This document shows, piece after piece, positions 7,275 through 15,315 of a DNA stretch of 23,619 nucleotides (the stretch's first letter is position 1; the number at the start of each line of letters is the position of its first letter). The position numbers were made by a program, and so were the translations under genes. Below the pieces are notes generated by a model. It saw nothing but the letters and a program-made list of their open reading frames with translations. It made no database searches and was not told where the DNA came from. The DNA comes from a virus. The stretch spans positions 1-23,619 of IMG/VR virus record IMGVR_UViG_3300043420_001088; one strand, written 5' to 3'.

Positions 7275-7626
7275 TCTGATCGGCTATCGCTACCGGCTAG
7301 GCGCTACCGGCAAGGATGGCGAGATCGACTGCATCCACTTGGTTTACACAGTATTAGGGCGTCTGCACATACCGACGCCAGCGTTTAATCCGGCTTGGTA
7401 CACGGCATCACGAATCCAGATAGCCCGTGATCTTTTGCAATGGGGCGAGCGAATATCAGACCCCAGCTATGATGGCGATGTCCTGCTATTGAAGCAGGGT
7501 ACAACAGCATTTGCGGTTACATGGCAGGCGGGAATCCTCTACATCTGCCCCAATACGGAGAAGGTGAACTGGTGCCCGTTGGCGGCACAAAAAGGCTTCC
7601 ATTGCTTCCGTATGAGAAGCAGCTGA
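7258..7626 (+). CDS. NlpC/P60-like tail protein, catalytic His apparently lost
   Basis: A 122-residue protein in the position of lambda gpK. LIGYRYRLGATGKDGEIDCI gives the NlpC/P60 signature (G-x-x-Y-x-x-G, then G-x-x-D-C) with the nucleophile Cys at residue 25, and YDGDVLLLK the following G-D-V strand. In the family the next strand begins H-V-G-I; here it reads Q-A-G-I (Gln90), so the catalytic His seems missing. It may therefore be structural, or use another residue. ATG 7258 is chosen because the family motif starts at once; it overlaps the previous gene by 17 bases. GTG 7234 is an alternative. The 3' end overlaps the hub gene by at least 55 bases. Confidence 0.75.
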   Translation: MSDCSDLIGYRYRLGATGKDGEIDCIHLVYTVLGRLHIPTPAFNPAWYTASRIQIARDLLQWGERISDPSYDGDVLLLKQGTTAFAVTWQAGILYICPNTEKVNWCPLAAQKGFHCFRMRSS

Positions 7627-10600
7627 TTGAACTGCTGGGTTGCAGCGAAGAGGAATATCGAAGGTTTGCCGCTGAAGCCCAAAGGCGTGGAATGATCCGC
7701 CCAGCGGAATACGACGGCATACCGGATGTAAGAAATGAAACTGCGACAATCCTTGCAATTATCAGCTTGGTAGTCGGCTTAGCGTCCACAGCCCTATCGC
7801 TGTTGATGCAGCCCAAAATCCCAAGTGCTGACGATAGGGGTGTTCGCAGGCTTGCCAGCCGCACCGGTCCTGATCGCTTCAGTCAAACTACAGGATTTGA
7901 CTCGCTTGCTGATCTAGCTGACTACAACACTCCAATTCCGATCATTTTCGGTCGCCGCAATGAACGCGCTGGCGGCATGTTGGTTACACCCAGCCTTGTG
8001 TGGTCACGTGCGTTTTCCTACGGCTCACAGCAGAGCGTCAAAATGCTGTTTGTCGTTGGCGAACAGGGACTGGGGCGCGGAATTGAACCGCCAGTACTAC
8101 AAGGCATCTTCCTAGGCAACACACCGCTGGATGCGATATATGCGCACTCCTTCGCGATGTATTGGAAGCGCGGCACAAACGAAGTACCTCGCATCAATAA
8201 CACCAACCTTCTATCTGGAACACGCGGCACTCCTTCAAGCGGTGATCCTCAGACTAACGACGATATTTTTACTTGCCCCACAATTAGAAACGCAAACGAT
8301 ACCGGCTTCTGTCATACATACACCCCAACGTCAAACACGACATTTGGCGCTTACTCCGCAATCGCGAATGGTACTGATTTTCGCCTTAACTTTGTAATCA
8401 AAGCTGTCGAAAACGTAAGTGGAGACGGCAGAGACGCGCACAACAGAAACGGCGCACAACCTTCTTTACAAGAAAGAATTAAAATTGCAGGTGATTACAA
8501 CATTGACCGAGCTGCATCTGGCGAAGATAATTATTACAGCCGAGTGTGGCACTATGGACAGGCTGGTGTGGGGCGCGGTTATAGCATCCGCATGGGGATT
8601 GTTCGATACGAAGGGCAAGCTGCTAGCGAGAACCGTGCATCGTATGTAGCCGCAGTTGGTGATCGCATTGTATTTGCCATCCATCCAGGCAATGTTCCTG
8701 CAGACACCTACCAAGAAACTGAAGATGGCGAAAGAACTGACGCCGGCGTCGAAGACATAAACAATGAAATTCAGTCTTTAAGAGAGCGCGCAGATGATCT
8801 ATTGCAGGTAGGGGAAACATTTATTATCAGTGGTTCGGTGTGGGTCGTCGAATCAAGAACGAGAGAAGTTTTTACAAACCAACGTCAAGACATTACTTTG
8901 CGGTGCATTGAAGTTCTTGCTGACGGACAGGCCCGTCGAGTAGGGATTATCAACGAAAGGTTTATTACTGAATGGAAAAATGGTGATGATCTGCAACCAC
9001 GCAGCATCGGTCCTTCGTATTACCCCTTGCTGCGCGTCGACTTTGCAACAGTAAAAAATACACGTGCGTGCGAAATTACAGAGATTGGTATCAAAAGCCA
9101 AGTGTGGAATAGAGCAAATGGTTTGTCGAATTTCAATAGCCTAATTAGCCCCGAACCGCTTAAAAGACTTGAGCGCGCTGGCTACGCGGTTCAGAGTGGT
9201 GTGATGAATATGTTCATGAAGCGCTCATCGCTGTTCACAATTTTCGTTCGTCCGGCTGGTGTTAATGCAAGCGGCGATCCGTATGAATGGGCTCCAATCG
9301 GTGAAGAGTTTAACGTAAACGGTGAAAACAACATTGATAAGTACAACTACATTCGTATCCAGCACCCCGAGCTAGGTCGCTACGAATTTCGTCTAGTGCC
9401 GCGACCCGGCGCTTATGTACAGCAACATATAGAAGACACGTCGCAGCTGTGGACGCTAAATGCAGCCAACGGCCCGCAGCTAACTGGCACGTACCAAACT
9501 CAGTACGGCAGTTTTAGGCTTTATTCACGCGGTTATCGAGTAACTAAGAGCGCAATTACGTTTAACCCAGAAATGATGCAAGATCCTCGTGTTACACGAG
9601 GCGGTGAGACACGGACTATCCCAAGCGGAATGGAAGTCGTGCGGTATCTTCCCGATGACTCGACTGTTGAAAATCACCCAACTTCGTTGCAATTCAACGA
9701 AACCGATTACGGTTCATGGTTCCCTAGACCGGTAAGCGGCGCACCGGCTCCTGGTGTACAAGGTCAAATTGGTTGTTTCATGTACGAAGTACTGGGGCAA
9801 CCCAACTCACTTAACGAACGGCGCAGCGCTACACGTCGTTTTGAACTTGGTAACAATAGAAGTATCACCGTTGAGTTTGTTGGCATCGCCGCAGTAGATC
9901 TGCGCAATCTTGACCACTACACGGGGCGAAACGGCAGCGGAAATCGGCAAAACTTCCGCTGGGTGCCAATTGCAATGAATCCGATTGCCGCCACAGGTCA
10001 CTTCGCAGCTAATACAAATATCGACTTAATCCTCACTACCAGTAGCAGCAACCCTTGGCGGGTTCGTACTAATCCATCTGGAATTAACAGCCCAACAGGC
10101 GTGACCGTGCGAATCGTTTCCGTGCGTGCCACAGAGGTGTTTGGCCGTCAGCAAGGATATGAGTACGAATTGTTTGGCGCACCTACAGCAGCCGGTACAA
10201 CAGGTCGTCGCACGATTGATCGAACTATCGGTGGACGTGAATTGCGTCTTACTGCAACTAGCACTGTTGTTGCTGCTGGCGAATGGGAACGTCAACAATT
10301 TCCCGCTGAACAGTACATGTGGGGAGACACCGTGTTTACGGTGGATGAAGCTGGTACTGACGGTACTTGGCGATCTGGTGAAACCGTCGACATCACCACA
10401 ACAGTGGGTGCTGGGAATATATGGCGCCCCTTTGGTAGCACCGTTGGCGTCCGTCTTCGTGTAACTGGATTGCGTTCTACTACAGGCAGCACAGCAGTAC
10501 GAGCCGCCCGTCAGTTTGAAGAAGCATCCCGAATTGCGGATGTAACACATTATCCAAGTTTGCTACAAAAGTCGAATGAAAGTGGTCCCGAACATGAAGT

Positions 10601-11786
10601 CGTTTATGTCAATGAAATGCGGCAAAACGTCGCCGTACCTGAGTACACAAACTTGACATTGGCTGGTCTGTCACTTAAGGCAAGCCGGACATTTAGCCGG
10701 ATGGATCAGATTCGCTTCTGGTTGTCCGATGGGATCAAAGTCCGCAAATTCCAGCCAAATGCGGGCAATGATCCAGCAGCAAGCGAAATGTTCTGTGATC
10801 TGGTGTACTACCTACTTACCGACAGCACGGCAGGTGTTGGATCGGTTGTGTCGACAGATCTAATTGATACCAGCAATTTTGCTGAACTGACCCGTTTTTA
10901 CGACGGCAATTTGATGTACTTCAATGGTGTCATTTCTGAGCCAACAAATATCCGCCAGTTTATTTACGAAACAGCGCCTTTCTTCCTTACCAATTTCACG
11001 ATTGCCGAAGGGCGGTTCGGTCTGCGTCCAGCACTCCCAATCAACCCTTCTGGAACGTTTGCCTCTAGTACTCCCGTACAGGGTTTGTTCACTGCCGGCA
11101 ACATTCTTGAGGATAGTTTTGCCGTAACATTTTTCACATCAGAAGAACGCAAAGATTTTCAGGCAGTGGTGCGTTACCGCCAGGAACGTCCCAACCAACT
11201 ACCGGAGGAGCGGACAGTCAATGTGCGCTGGGGCGAAGAAGGCGGTGACACTTACCCGATTGAAAGTTTTGACCTAACTCGTTTCTGCACAAACCGCGAA
11301 CACGCAGAAATTGTCGGCAAGTACCTACTGTCCATCCGTCGGCGCATTACGCACTCCATCAGGTTCAAAACCAGTCCTTATGGATTGCAACTGTCGCCTG
11401 GTGACTACATTCGTGTTAATACCACGGCAAGTCCTTATTCCTCGGCAAATAACGGTGTAATTGATGCAACGGGTAATATCACCTCAGCCACTACGCTGAC
11501 CGATGGGCAGTACAACGTCATTTATTACCTGCCGCCTGAAGACACAACGCAAGAAAGCACTTTGACTGTTGCCAATGGACGCGCCGTTGAGACAACACTG
11601 TTTAATAGTATTTTCACAGTACTAACCAACACGACTAGCAGCAACTTGTACAGCGTGGATCAAATCAGCCTTGACGAGGAAGGCATGGTTGAAATTGTTG
11701 GCACGGAGTTCCCGACTATGCCCAACACCACTAGAAGCTCGATTGTGGAAGACCTACAATCAAATGGATTCATCGTGGAGGGTTAG
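7572..11786 (+). CDS. Tail tip hub / host specificity protein, J-like
   Basis: A protein of 1404 residues (1421 if started at ATG 7521). The N-terminus carries a hydrophobic helix, ATILAIISLVVGLASTALSL, as in lambda gpI-type proteins, then the J-like start TPIPIIFGRRNERAGG. The C-terminal third contains the hub segments EYTNLTLAGLSLKASRTFS and HAEIVGKYLLSIRRRITHS followed by LSPGDYIRV, which are typical of gpJ-like baseplate hubs. The middle (about residues 250-1050) is beta-rich and I could not split it. GTG 7572 is preferred because GGAGAAGG lies upstream at 7557-7564, whereas ATG 7521 has no Shine-Dalgarno and would overlap the upstream gene by 106 bases. It probably forms the central spike and may contact the host receptor. 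Confidence 0.88.
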   Translation: MPVGGTKRLPLLPYEKQLIELLGCSEEEYRRFAAEAQRRGMIRPAEYDGIPDVRNETATILAIISLVVGLASTALSLLMQPKIPSADDRGVRRLASRTGPDRFSQTTGFDSLADLADYNTPIPIIFGRRNERAGGMLVTPSLVWSRAFSYGSQQSVKMLFVVGEQGLGRGIEPPVLQGIFLGNTPLDAIYAHSFAMYWKRGTNEVPRINNTNLLSGTRGTPSSGDPQTNDDIFTCPTIRNANDTGFCHTYTPTSNTTFGAYSAIANGTDFRLNFVIKAVENVSGDGRDAHNRNGAQPSLQERIKIAGDYNIDRAASGEDNYYSRVWHYGQAGVGRGYSIRMGIVRYEGQAASENRASYVAAVGDRIVFAIHPGNVPADTYQETEDGERTDAGVEDINNEIQSLRERADDLLQVGETFIISGSVWVVESRTREVFTNQRQDITLRCIEVLADGQARRVGIINERFITEWKNGDDLQPRSIGPSYYPLLRVDFATVKNTRACEITEIGIKSQVWNRANGLSNFNSLISPEPLKRLERAGYAVQSGVMNMFMKRSSLFTIFVRPAGVNASGDPYEWAPIGEEFNVNGENNIDKYNYIRIQHPELGRYEFRLVPRPGAYVQQHIEDTSQLWTLNAANGPQLTGTYQTQYGSFRLYSRGYRVTKSAITFNPEMMQDPRVTRGGETRTIPSGMEVVRYLPDDSTVENHPTSLQFNETDYGSWFPRPVSGAPAPGVQGQIGCFMYEVLGQPNSLNERRSATRRFELGNNRSITVEFVGIAAVDLRNLDHYTGRNGSGNRQNFRWVPIAMNPIAATGHFAANTNIDLILTTSSSNPWRVRTNPSGINSPTGVTVRIVSVRATEVFGRQQGYEYELFGAPTAAGTTGRRTIDRTIGGRELRLTATSTVVAAGEWERQQFPAEQYMWGDTVFTVDEAGTDGTWRSGETVDITTTVGAGNIWRPFGSTVGVRLRVTGLRSTTGSTAVRAARQFEEASRIADVTHYPSLLQKSNESGPEHEVVYVNEMRQNVAVPEYTNLTLAGLSLKASRTFSRMDQIRFWLSDGIKVRKFQPNAGNDPAASEMFCDLVYYLLTDSTAGVGSVVSTDLIDTSNFAELTRFYDGNLMYFNGVISEPTNIRQFIYETAPFFLTNFTIAEGRFGLRPALPINPSGTFASSTPVQGLFTAGNILEDSFAVTFFTSEERKDFQAVVRYRQERPNQLPEERTVNVRWGEEGGDTYPIESFDLTRFCTNREHAEIVGKYLLSIRRRITHSIRFKTSPYGLQLSPGDYIRVNTTASPYSSANNGVIDATGNITSATTLTDGQYNVIYYLPPEDTTQESTLTVANGRAVETTLFNSIFTVLTNTTSSNLYSVDQISLDEEGMVEIVGTEFPTMPNTTRSSIVEDLQSNGFIVEG

Positions 11787-11788
11787 CG

Positions 11789-12166
11789 ATGGCGTTTCCA
11801 TCCCAGCGGCCAACTTCGCGTGAATTCAACGCAGGCGACTGGCCTACAAAGACTTTCAAGGCGCAGAACGGGGTCGAAATCCGCATCCTTTATGGCGATC
11901 AGCGCACCAACATGACGTTGAGCCTTACATACAGCAATATCACGGATGCAAACGCCGAAGCCTTTTTGACGCATTACCGCGAAACGCGCGGCACCTATTC
12001 CACGTTCACCATTCCAACTGAAGCCAAAGCTGGCTGGACAGGTAGTGCGGATGAAATTGACGCAACGCCTTGGAACAACCGGTGGCGATATAGCGGTCCA
12101 CCTACCGTTACTAGCGTCAAACAAGGGCGCAGCACGGTAAAAGTCGATCTGATCGGCGTTCTCTAG
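11789..12166 (+). CDS. Minor tail protein after the hub
   Basis: A 125-residue protein starting AFPSQRPTSREFNAGDWPTK, followed by FKAQNGVEIRILYG and a beta-rich body with several Trp. This pattern (P-S-x-R-x-F x-x-G, then a N-G-x-E-x-R-x-x-Y-G strand) is common in small phage tail proteins found beside tip genes; I recognise the type but not a firm family. The start has a strong Shine-Dalgarno, GGAGGG at 11777-11782, six bases before the ATG and overlapping the hub's last codons, so it is coupled to the hub gene. It is probably part of the tip or the fibre attachment ring. Confidence 0.65.
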   Translation: MAFPSQRPTSREFNAGDWPTKTFKAQNGVEIRILYGDQRTNMTLSLTYSNITDANAEAFLTHYRETRGTYSTFTIPTEAKAGWTGSADEIDATPWNNRWRYSGPPTVTSVKQGRSTVKVDLIGVL

Positions 12167-12189
12167 ACTGCTACTAGGAGGCACCTGCA

Positions 12190-12615
12190 ATGGCCAAGGT
12201 TTATACGGGACGCGACGGTCGCCTACTGATCGACGACGTTGAGCAGATCAAGGTAACGAACTGGAGCATATCCGGCAATCTTGAGATGCTGGAGACCACC
12301 AGCCTTGGCGATTCGCAACGAACCTACGCACCGGGCGTGCAGGAATTTAGCGGTAGCGCCACTTTGTTGTATTACAACGACGGTACTGGTCGAAATGACG
12401 CGGCTACTGCTCTGCGTAAGGTGCTGCGGATTGGCAGCGTTGCCGATGCCGATACAGTTGATCTTCGCCTGCGCTTGGTGGAGGGCAGCACCAACCACGA
12501 CATTCGCCTTACCGCTTATGTAACCAGCGTCAGTTTTGGCGCCAGCGTGGGCGAGGTTAGTTCTGCACAGATCAATTTCCAAGGAACTGGTGCTCTCACT
12601 GCGGTAACGATCTAA
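12190..12615 (+). CDS. Small tail-tube-fold protein, paralogue of the major tail protein
   Basis: A 141-residue protein. Residues 24-62 (NWSISGNLEMLETTSLG, then YAPGVQEFSGSATLLYY) follow the same pattern as residues 129-171 of the major tail protein: W-x-I/F, a polar strand, T-T-x-G, then Y-x-P, G and a final strand. Residues 108-135 (AYVTSVSFGASVGEVSSAQI then NFQGTG) match the last strands. It lacks the inserted domain of the major tail protein, so it is close to a minimal tube fold. AGGAGG at 12176-12181 gives an excellent Shine-Dalgarno eight bases before the ATG. Its place after the hub, not before the tape measure, suggests a tip ring or fibre adaptor. Homology is my reading of aligned motifs. 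Confidence 0.72.
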   Translation: MAKVYTGRDGRLLIDDVEQIKVTNWSISGNLEMLETTSLGDSQRTYAPGVQEFSGSATLLYYNDGTGRNDAATALRKVLRIGSVADADTVDLRLRLVEGSTNHDIRLTAYVTSVSFGASVGEVSSAQINFQGTGALTAVTI

Positions 12616-13511
12616 TGGGTATTTACCTTGGACAAATCGGCAGCATAGAGCTTACGCGGAAGTCACTGGAAAGTCCGCTGGAGTCTATTGTTAATCCGAG
12701 CGATGTTAATGCTAATCGCAACCGCTTCAGCTTTGATTTCGATGAGGGTTATTTAGTTACAGGTGATTTGGTAGAACTTGCCACTACTGATAACACAACT
12801 TTAGACTTTGTTGCGGCTAGCGGATGGACAGCCGGCACCGTTCAAACAAGCGGCGACTGGTACGTCTTTATTGATGAACTAGGCGGGATAAAGTTATACG
12901 ATAATTTCGACGATAGCCTAGAAGGTAGTACAACAGGACAGGTTACGCTTGCGGCTATTGCGCGCAACATTCCAATCCGTGTAACCGTCCGCGATCGTGA
13001 CTCCCGTTTGCTGGCCAACGTTGTTGAGTATGAGCTGAATACAAATCGTGAAACAGTTGATGTGACTGCCTTGAGTGATCAGCATCGCCAGCAGTACAGC
13101 AGCTTAATCACAGGCAGCGGCAGAGTAACCGCCCACTGGGACTACACTAATACAACTGGCTACGAACCCATCCATTACTTAATGCAGCTTGTAATCCGCA
13201 CTGAAGTTGGTTCGTCTTTTCACGGCAAGTTTTACGTTAAAGCGGAAAATACCACGTCGCAAACGGGTCGTTTTGATGCCACGCAGATCAACGACTCTCT
13301 TTGGTGGGAGTTTGATGCACTGGTAACAAGCGCCGCAGTCAGCTTTACGCCGGACAGCGTGATCGTTGGTGTTGTGGATTTTGTTGCCACGGGTCCAATT
13401 CGCTTGAAGGCACGCACACAACAGAAACGCTTCCTGCTGCAAGAGGACGACGGCAAGATCGAGCTGGAGCAGGATCCCACTTCTTACTTGTTGCTGGAAG
13501 AATTGGAGTAA
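12615..13511 (+). CDS. Second tail-tube-like paralogue, with inserted domain
   Basis: A 298-residue protein whose start overlaps the previous stop (TAATG). Residues 137-176 (VEYELNTNRETVDVTALSD, then YSSLITGSGRVTAHWDY) and 234-262 (ALVTSAAVSFTPDSVIVGVV then DFVATG) repeat the core and closing strands of the major tail protein. Residues about 44-112 (YLVTGDLVEL ... WYVFIDELGGIKLYD) look like the same kind of inserted beta domain as in that protein. The last 35 residues (QKRFLLQEDDGKIELEQD then YLLLEELE) are a short repeat of leucine-and-acid strands common at the ends of phage structural proteins. A tip or adhesion-ring role is likely from its position directly before the fibres. Confidence 0.68.
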   Translation: MGIYLGQIGSIELTRKSLESPLESIVNPSDVNANRNRFSFDFDEGYLVTGDLVELATTDNTTLDFVAASGWTAGTVQTSGDWYVFIDELGGIKLYDNFDDSLEGSTTGQVTLAAIARNIPIRVTVRDRDSRLLANVVEYELNTNRETVDVTALSDQHRQQYSSLITGSGRVTAHWDYTNTTGYEPIHYLMQLVIRTEVGSSFHGKFYVKAENTTSQTGRFDATQINDSLWWEFDALVTSAAVSFTPDSVIVGVVDFVATGPIRLKARTQQKRFLLQEDDGKIELEQDPTSYLLLEELE

Positions 13512-13528
13512 GCCCTAGACTGGGCTTA
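13509..13528 (+). terminator. Hairpin at the stop codon, possible weak terminator
   Basis: TAAGCCC and GGGCTTA form a 7-base perfect stem around TAGACT. The first arm contains the TAA of the preceding gene, like the terminator at 3600. No T-run follows (ACTGTAAACATT), so termination would be weak; it may instead protect an RNA end. Confidence 0.4.
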
Positions 13529-13557
13529 ACTGTAAACATTGCTGGGAAGCAGCGGGT

Positions 13558-15264
13558 ATGGCTGACCTCAGGATCACCGAACTGGCGGCCCTGGCTGGCG
13601 CCAACCTCGCTGCCGGCGATTTACTGGCAATCGCGGACATCAGCGCCAGTGAGACCAAAAAGATCACGGTCACGGATCTGGTTGGCAACGCAACGACACT
13701 GATTGCTGATGCCACTATCCCCGGCGCCAAGATCCTGTTCAGCAGCGGTCAAATTGCAGGCAGTGCCATTGCGACGGGTGGCATTAGCGCCACGCAACTA
13801 GCTGACGACGCAGTTACTGCAGCAAAACTTGCTGACGAATCCAGCGTCGATCTTGTCACGACGCTTCCGGTGTCTGGCGCTTTTGTCGGTCAGATTGCAC
13901 TGGACACCGACGACAGCAAAATTTACTGCTGGAATGGCAGCACTTGGGTCAGCGTCAAAGCAGCCGGCAGCGTCAACAGTGTTGTAGGCAGCAGCAGTGG
14001 AATCGTCAATATCAGTGTTTCCACTGTCGGTGACACCGTAACGATTACCACGACACTTGATGCCACGGCAGGCGCAGCGGAATTTCTTGCTGGTCCAACG
14101 AGTGCAGCTGGTGCTGTTGGTTATCGCGGAATTGTCGGCACTGATCTTCCTACACCAACGAATTCAACAAAAGGTGCCGTCATTATTAACGGCGAGGGGC
14201 TCCGCGTAGATGGCGACACCCTTGAGATTGATAACGACGTAACGGCAGCGGCTACCCATTCTGTTGTTACTCATAACGCAAAAGGTCTTGTAACCGGAAG
14301 TCGTGCGATTGTTGCTGCTGATCTTCCTGCTGCGACCGTCAGCGCCAAGGGTGCCGTTGTCGTTGGCACGGGTCTGAGCGTTGACGGCACTGGAACACTT
14401 AATCACAGCAACACAGTTGTTTCTGGCACCGCAGCCAAGGTTACTTTTGACTCGCAGGGCCATATCACTGGCACATCAAACTTGCTTGCGGCTGATATTC
14501 CAGATCTTGACGCGGCAAAAATCGCCAGCGGGACACTGCCTACCGCCCGATTCGCTGACAATGCAGTCACAGGCGTCAAATTAAGTGATTATGCCGTCTC
14601 GTTAATTGGTGAAACGCAACCTACAGCAGAACATATTGGTCAGTTCTTCTTTAACCCGCTTACCCGAGATTTGTATCTTTGGGACGGCAACGTTTACCAG
14701 CCCGTCGGCATTAGCGCCGGTGAAATTGTTCTTGCCGGTACTTACGACGCAAGCACAAACTTGCTGGATTCTGTAACAGCAGAAGGTGCCGCCGCAGGAT
14801 TCACCAATGGCGCATCTTTACCTGGTGCTGCTGCGCTAAACAACCGTTACTACGTTGTTGTTAGTCAATCCGGCACAGGCACAGCCCCTGCACCAACGGT
14901 TGCACTGGAACCGCCCGACATTTTGCTGTCGAATGGCACGAACTACGTTCTGATTGAAACATCAGAAACGATCACAGCACAGATCGCAAGTAATGTCGGC
15001 TTTACTCCGACCGGCAATATCGCCAGCACCAATGTTCAGGCTGCAATCGTTGAGGTAGACAACGAAAAAGTCGCCAAAGCCGGCGACACAATGACCGGCG
15101 ATTTACTGCTTAATAACTGCAATTTGGTATTTGAAGGAGCAACAGCAAACGATTACGAAACAACCCTTACTGTTACAGATCCAACTGCTGACCGGACTGT
15201 CACATTCCAAGACGCTACTGGCACAGTTGCATTGACTAGCGATCTTGACGATGGAACGTTTTAG
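13558..15264 (+). CDS. Tail fibre protein, cyanophage type
   Basis: A 568-residue protein. The N-terminus, ADLRITELAALAGANLAAGD followed by LLAIADISASETKKITV, is a form I associate with cyanophage fibres and probably attaches to the tail tip. The body is Ala/Gly/Thr/Val-rich with repeated short beta units: STKGAVIINGEGLRVDGDTL and SAKGAVVVGTGLSVDGTGTL are two copies near residues 202-221 and 261-280. Near 360-385 is a QFFFNPLTRDLYLWDGNVYQ unit of the kind found in fibre shafts, and an earlier IYCWNGSTWVSV copy occurs near 122. It ends with DPTADRTVTFQDATGTVALT, again typical of these fibres. No enzyme motif is seen. The ATG has only a weak GGGAAG upstream. Confidence 0.8.
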   Translation: MADLRITELAALAGANLAAGDLLAIADISASETKKITVTDLVGNATTLIADATIPGAKILFSSGQIAGSAIATGGISATQLADDAVTAAKLADESSVDLVTTLPVSGAFVGQIALDTDDSKIYCWNGSTWVSVKAAGSVNSVVGSSSGIVNISVSTVGDTVTITTTLDATAGAAEFLAGPTSAAGAVGYRGIVGTDLPTPTNSTKGAVIINGEGLRVDGDTLEIDNDVTAAATHSVVTHNAKGLVTGSRAIVAADLPAATVSAKGAVVVGTGLSVDGTGTLNHSNTVVSGTAAKVTFDSQGHITGTSNLLAADIPDLDAAKIASGTLPTARFADNAVTGVKLSDYAVSLIGETQPTAEHIGQFFFNPLTRDLYLWDGNVYQPVGISAGEIVLAGTYDASTNLLDSVTAEGAAAGFTNGASLPGAAALNNRYYVVVSQSGTGTAPAPTVALEPPDILLSNGTNYVLIETSETITAQIASNVGFTPTGNIASTNVQAAIVEVDNEKVAKAGDTMTGDLLLNNCNLVFEGATANDYETTLTVTDPTADRTVTFQDATGTVALTSDLDDGTF

Positions 15265-15315
15265 GTGAAGGTCGTTACAGTGTAAGGGTGATTTCCGGCC
15301 TACGGGCGTTAAGGA

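Noticed and set aside
10026-10550. 174-residue open frame on the minus strand
   Set aside because: It lies wholly inside the J-like hub gene, is Cys/Ser/Thr-rich and unlike any phage protein I know.
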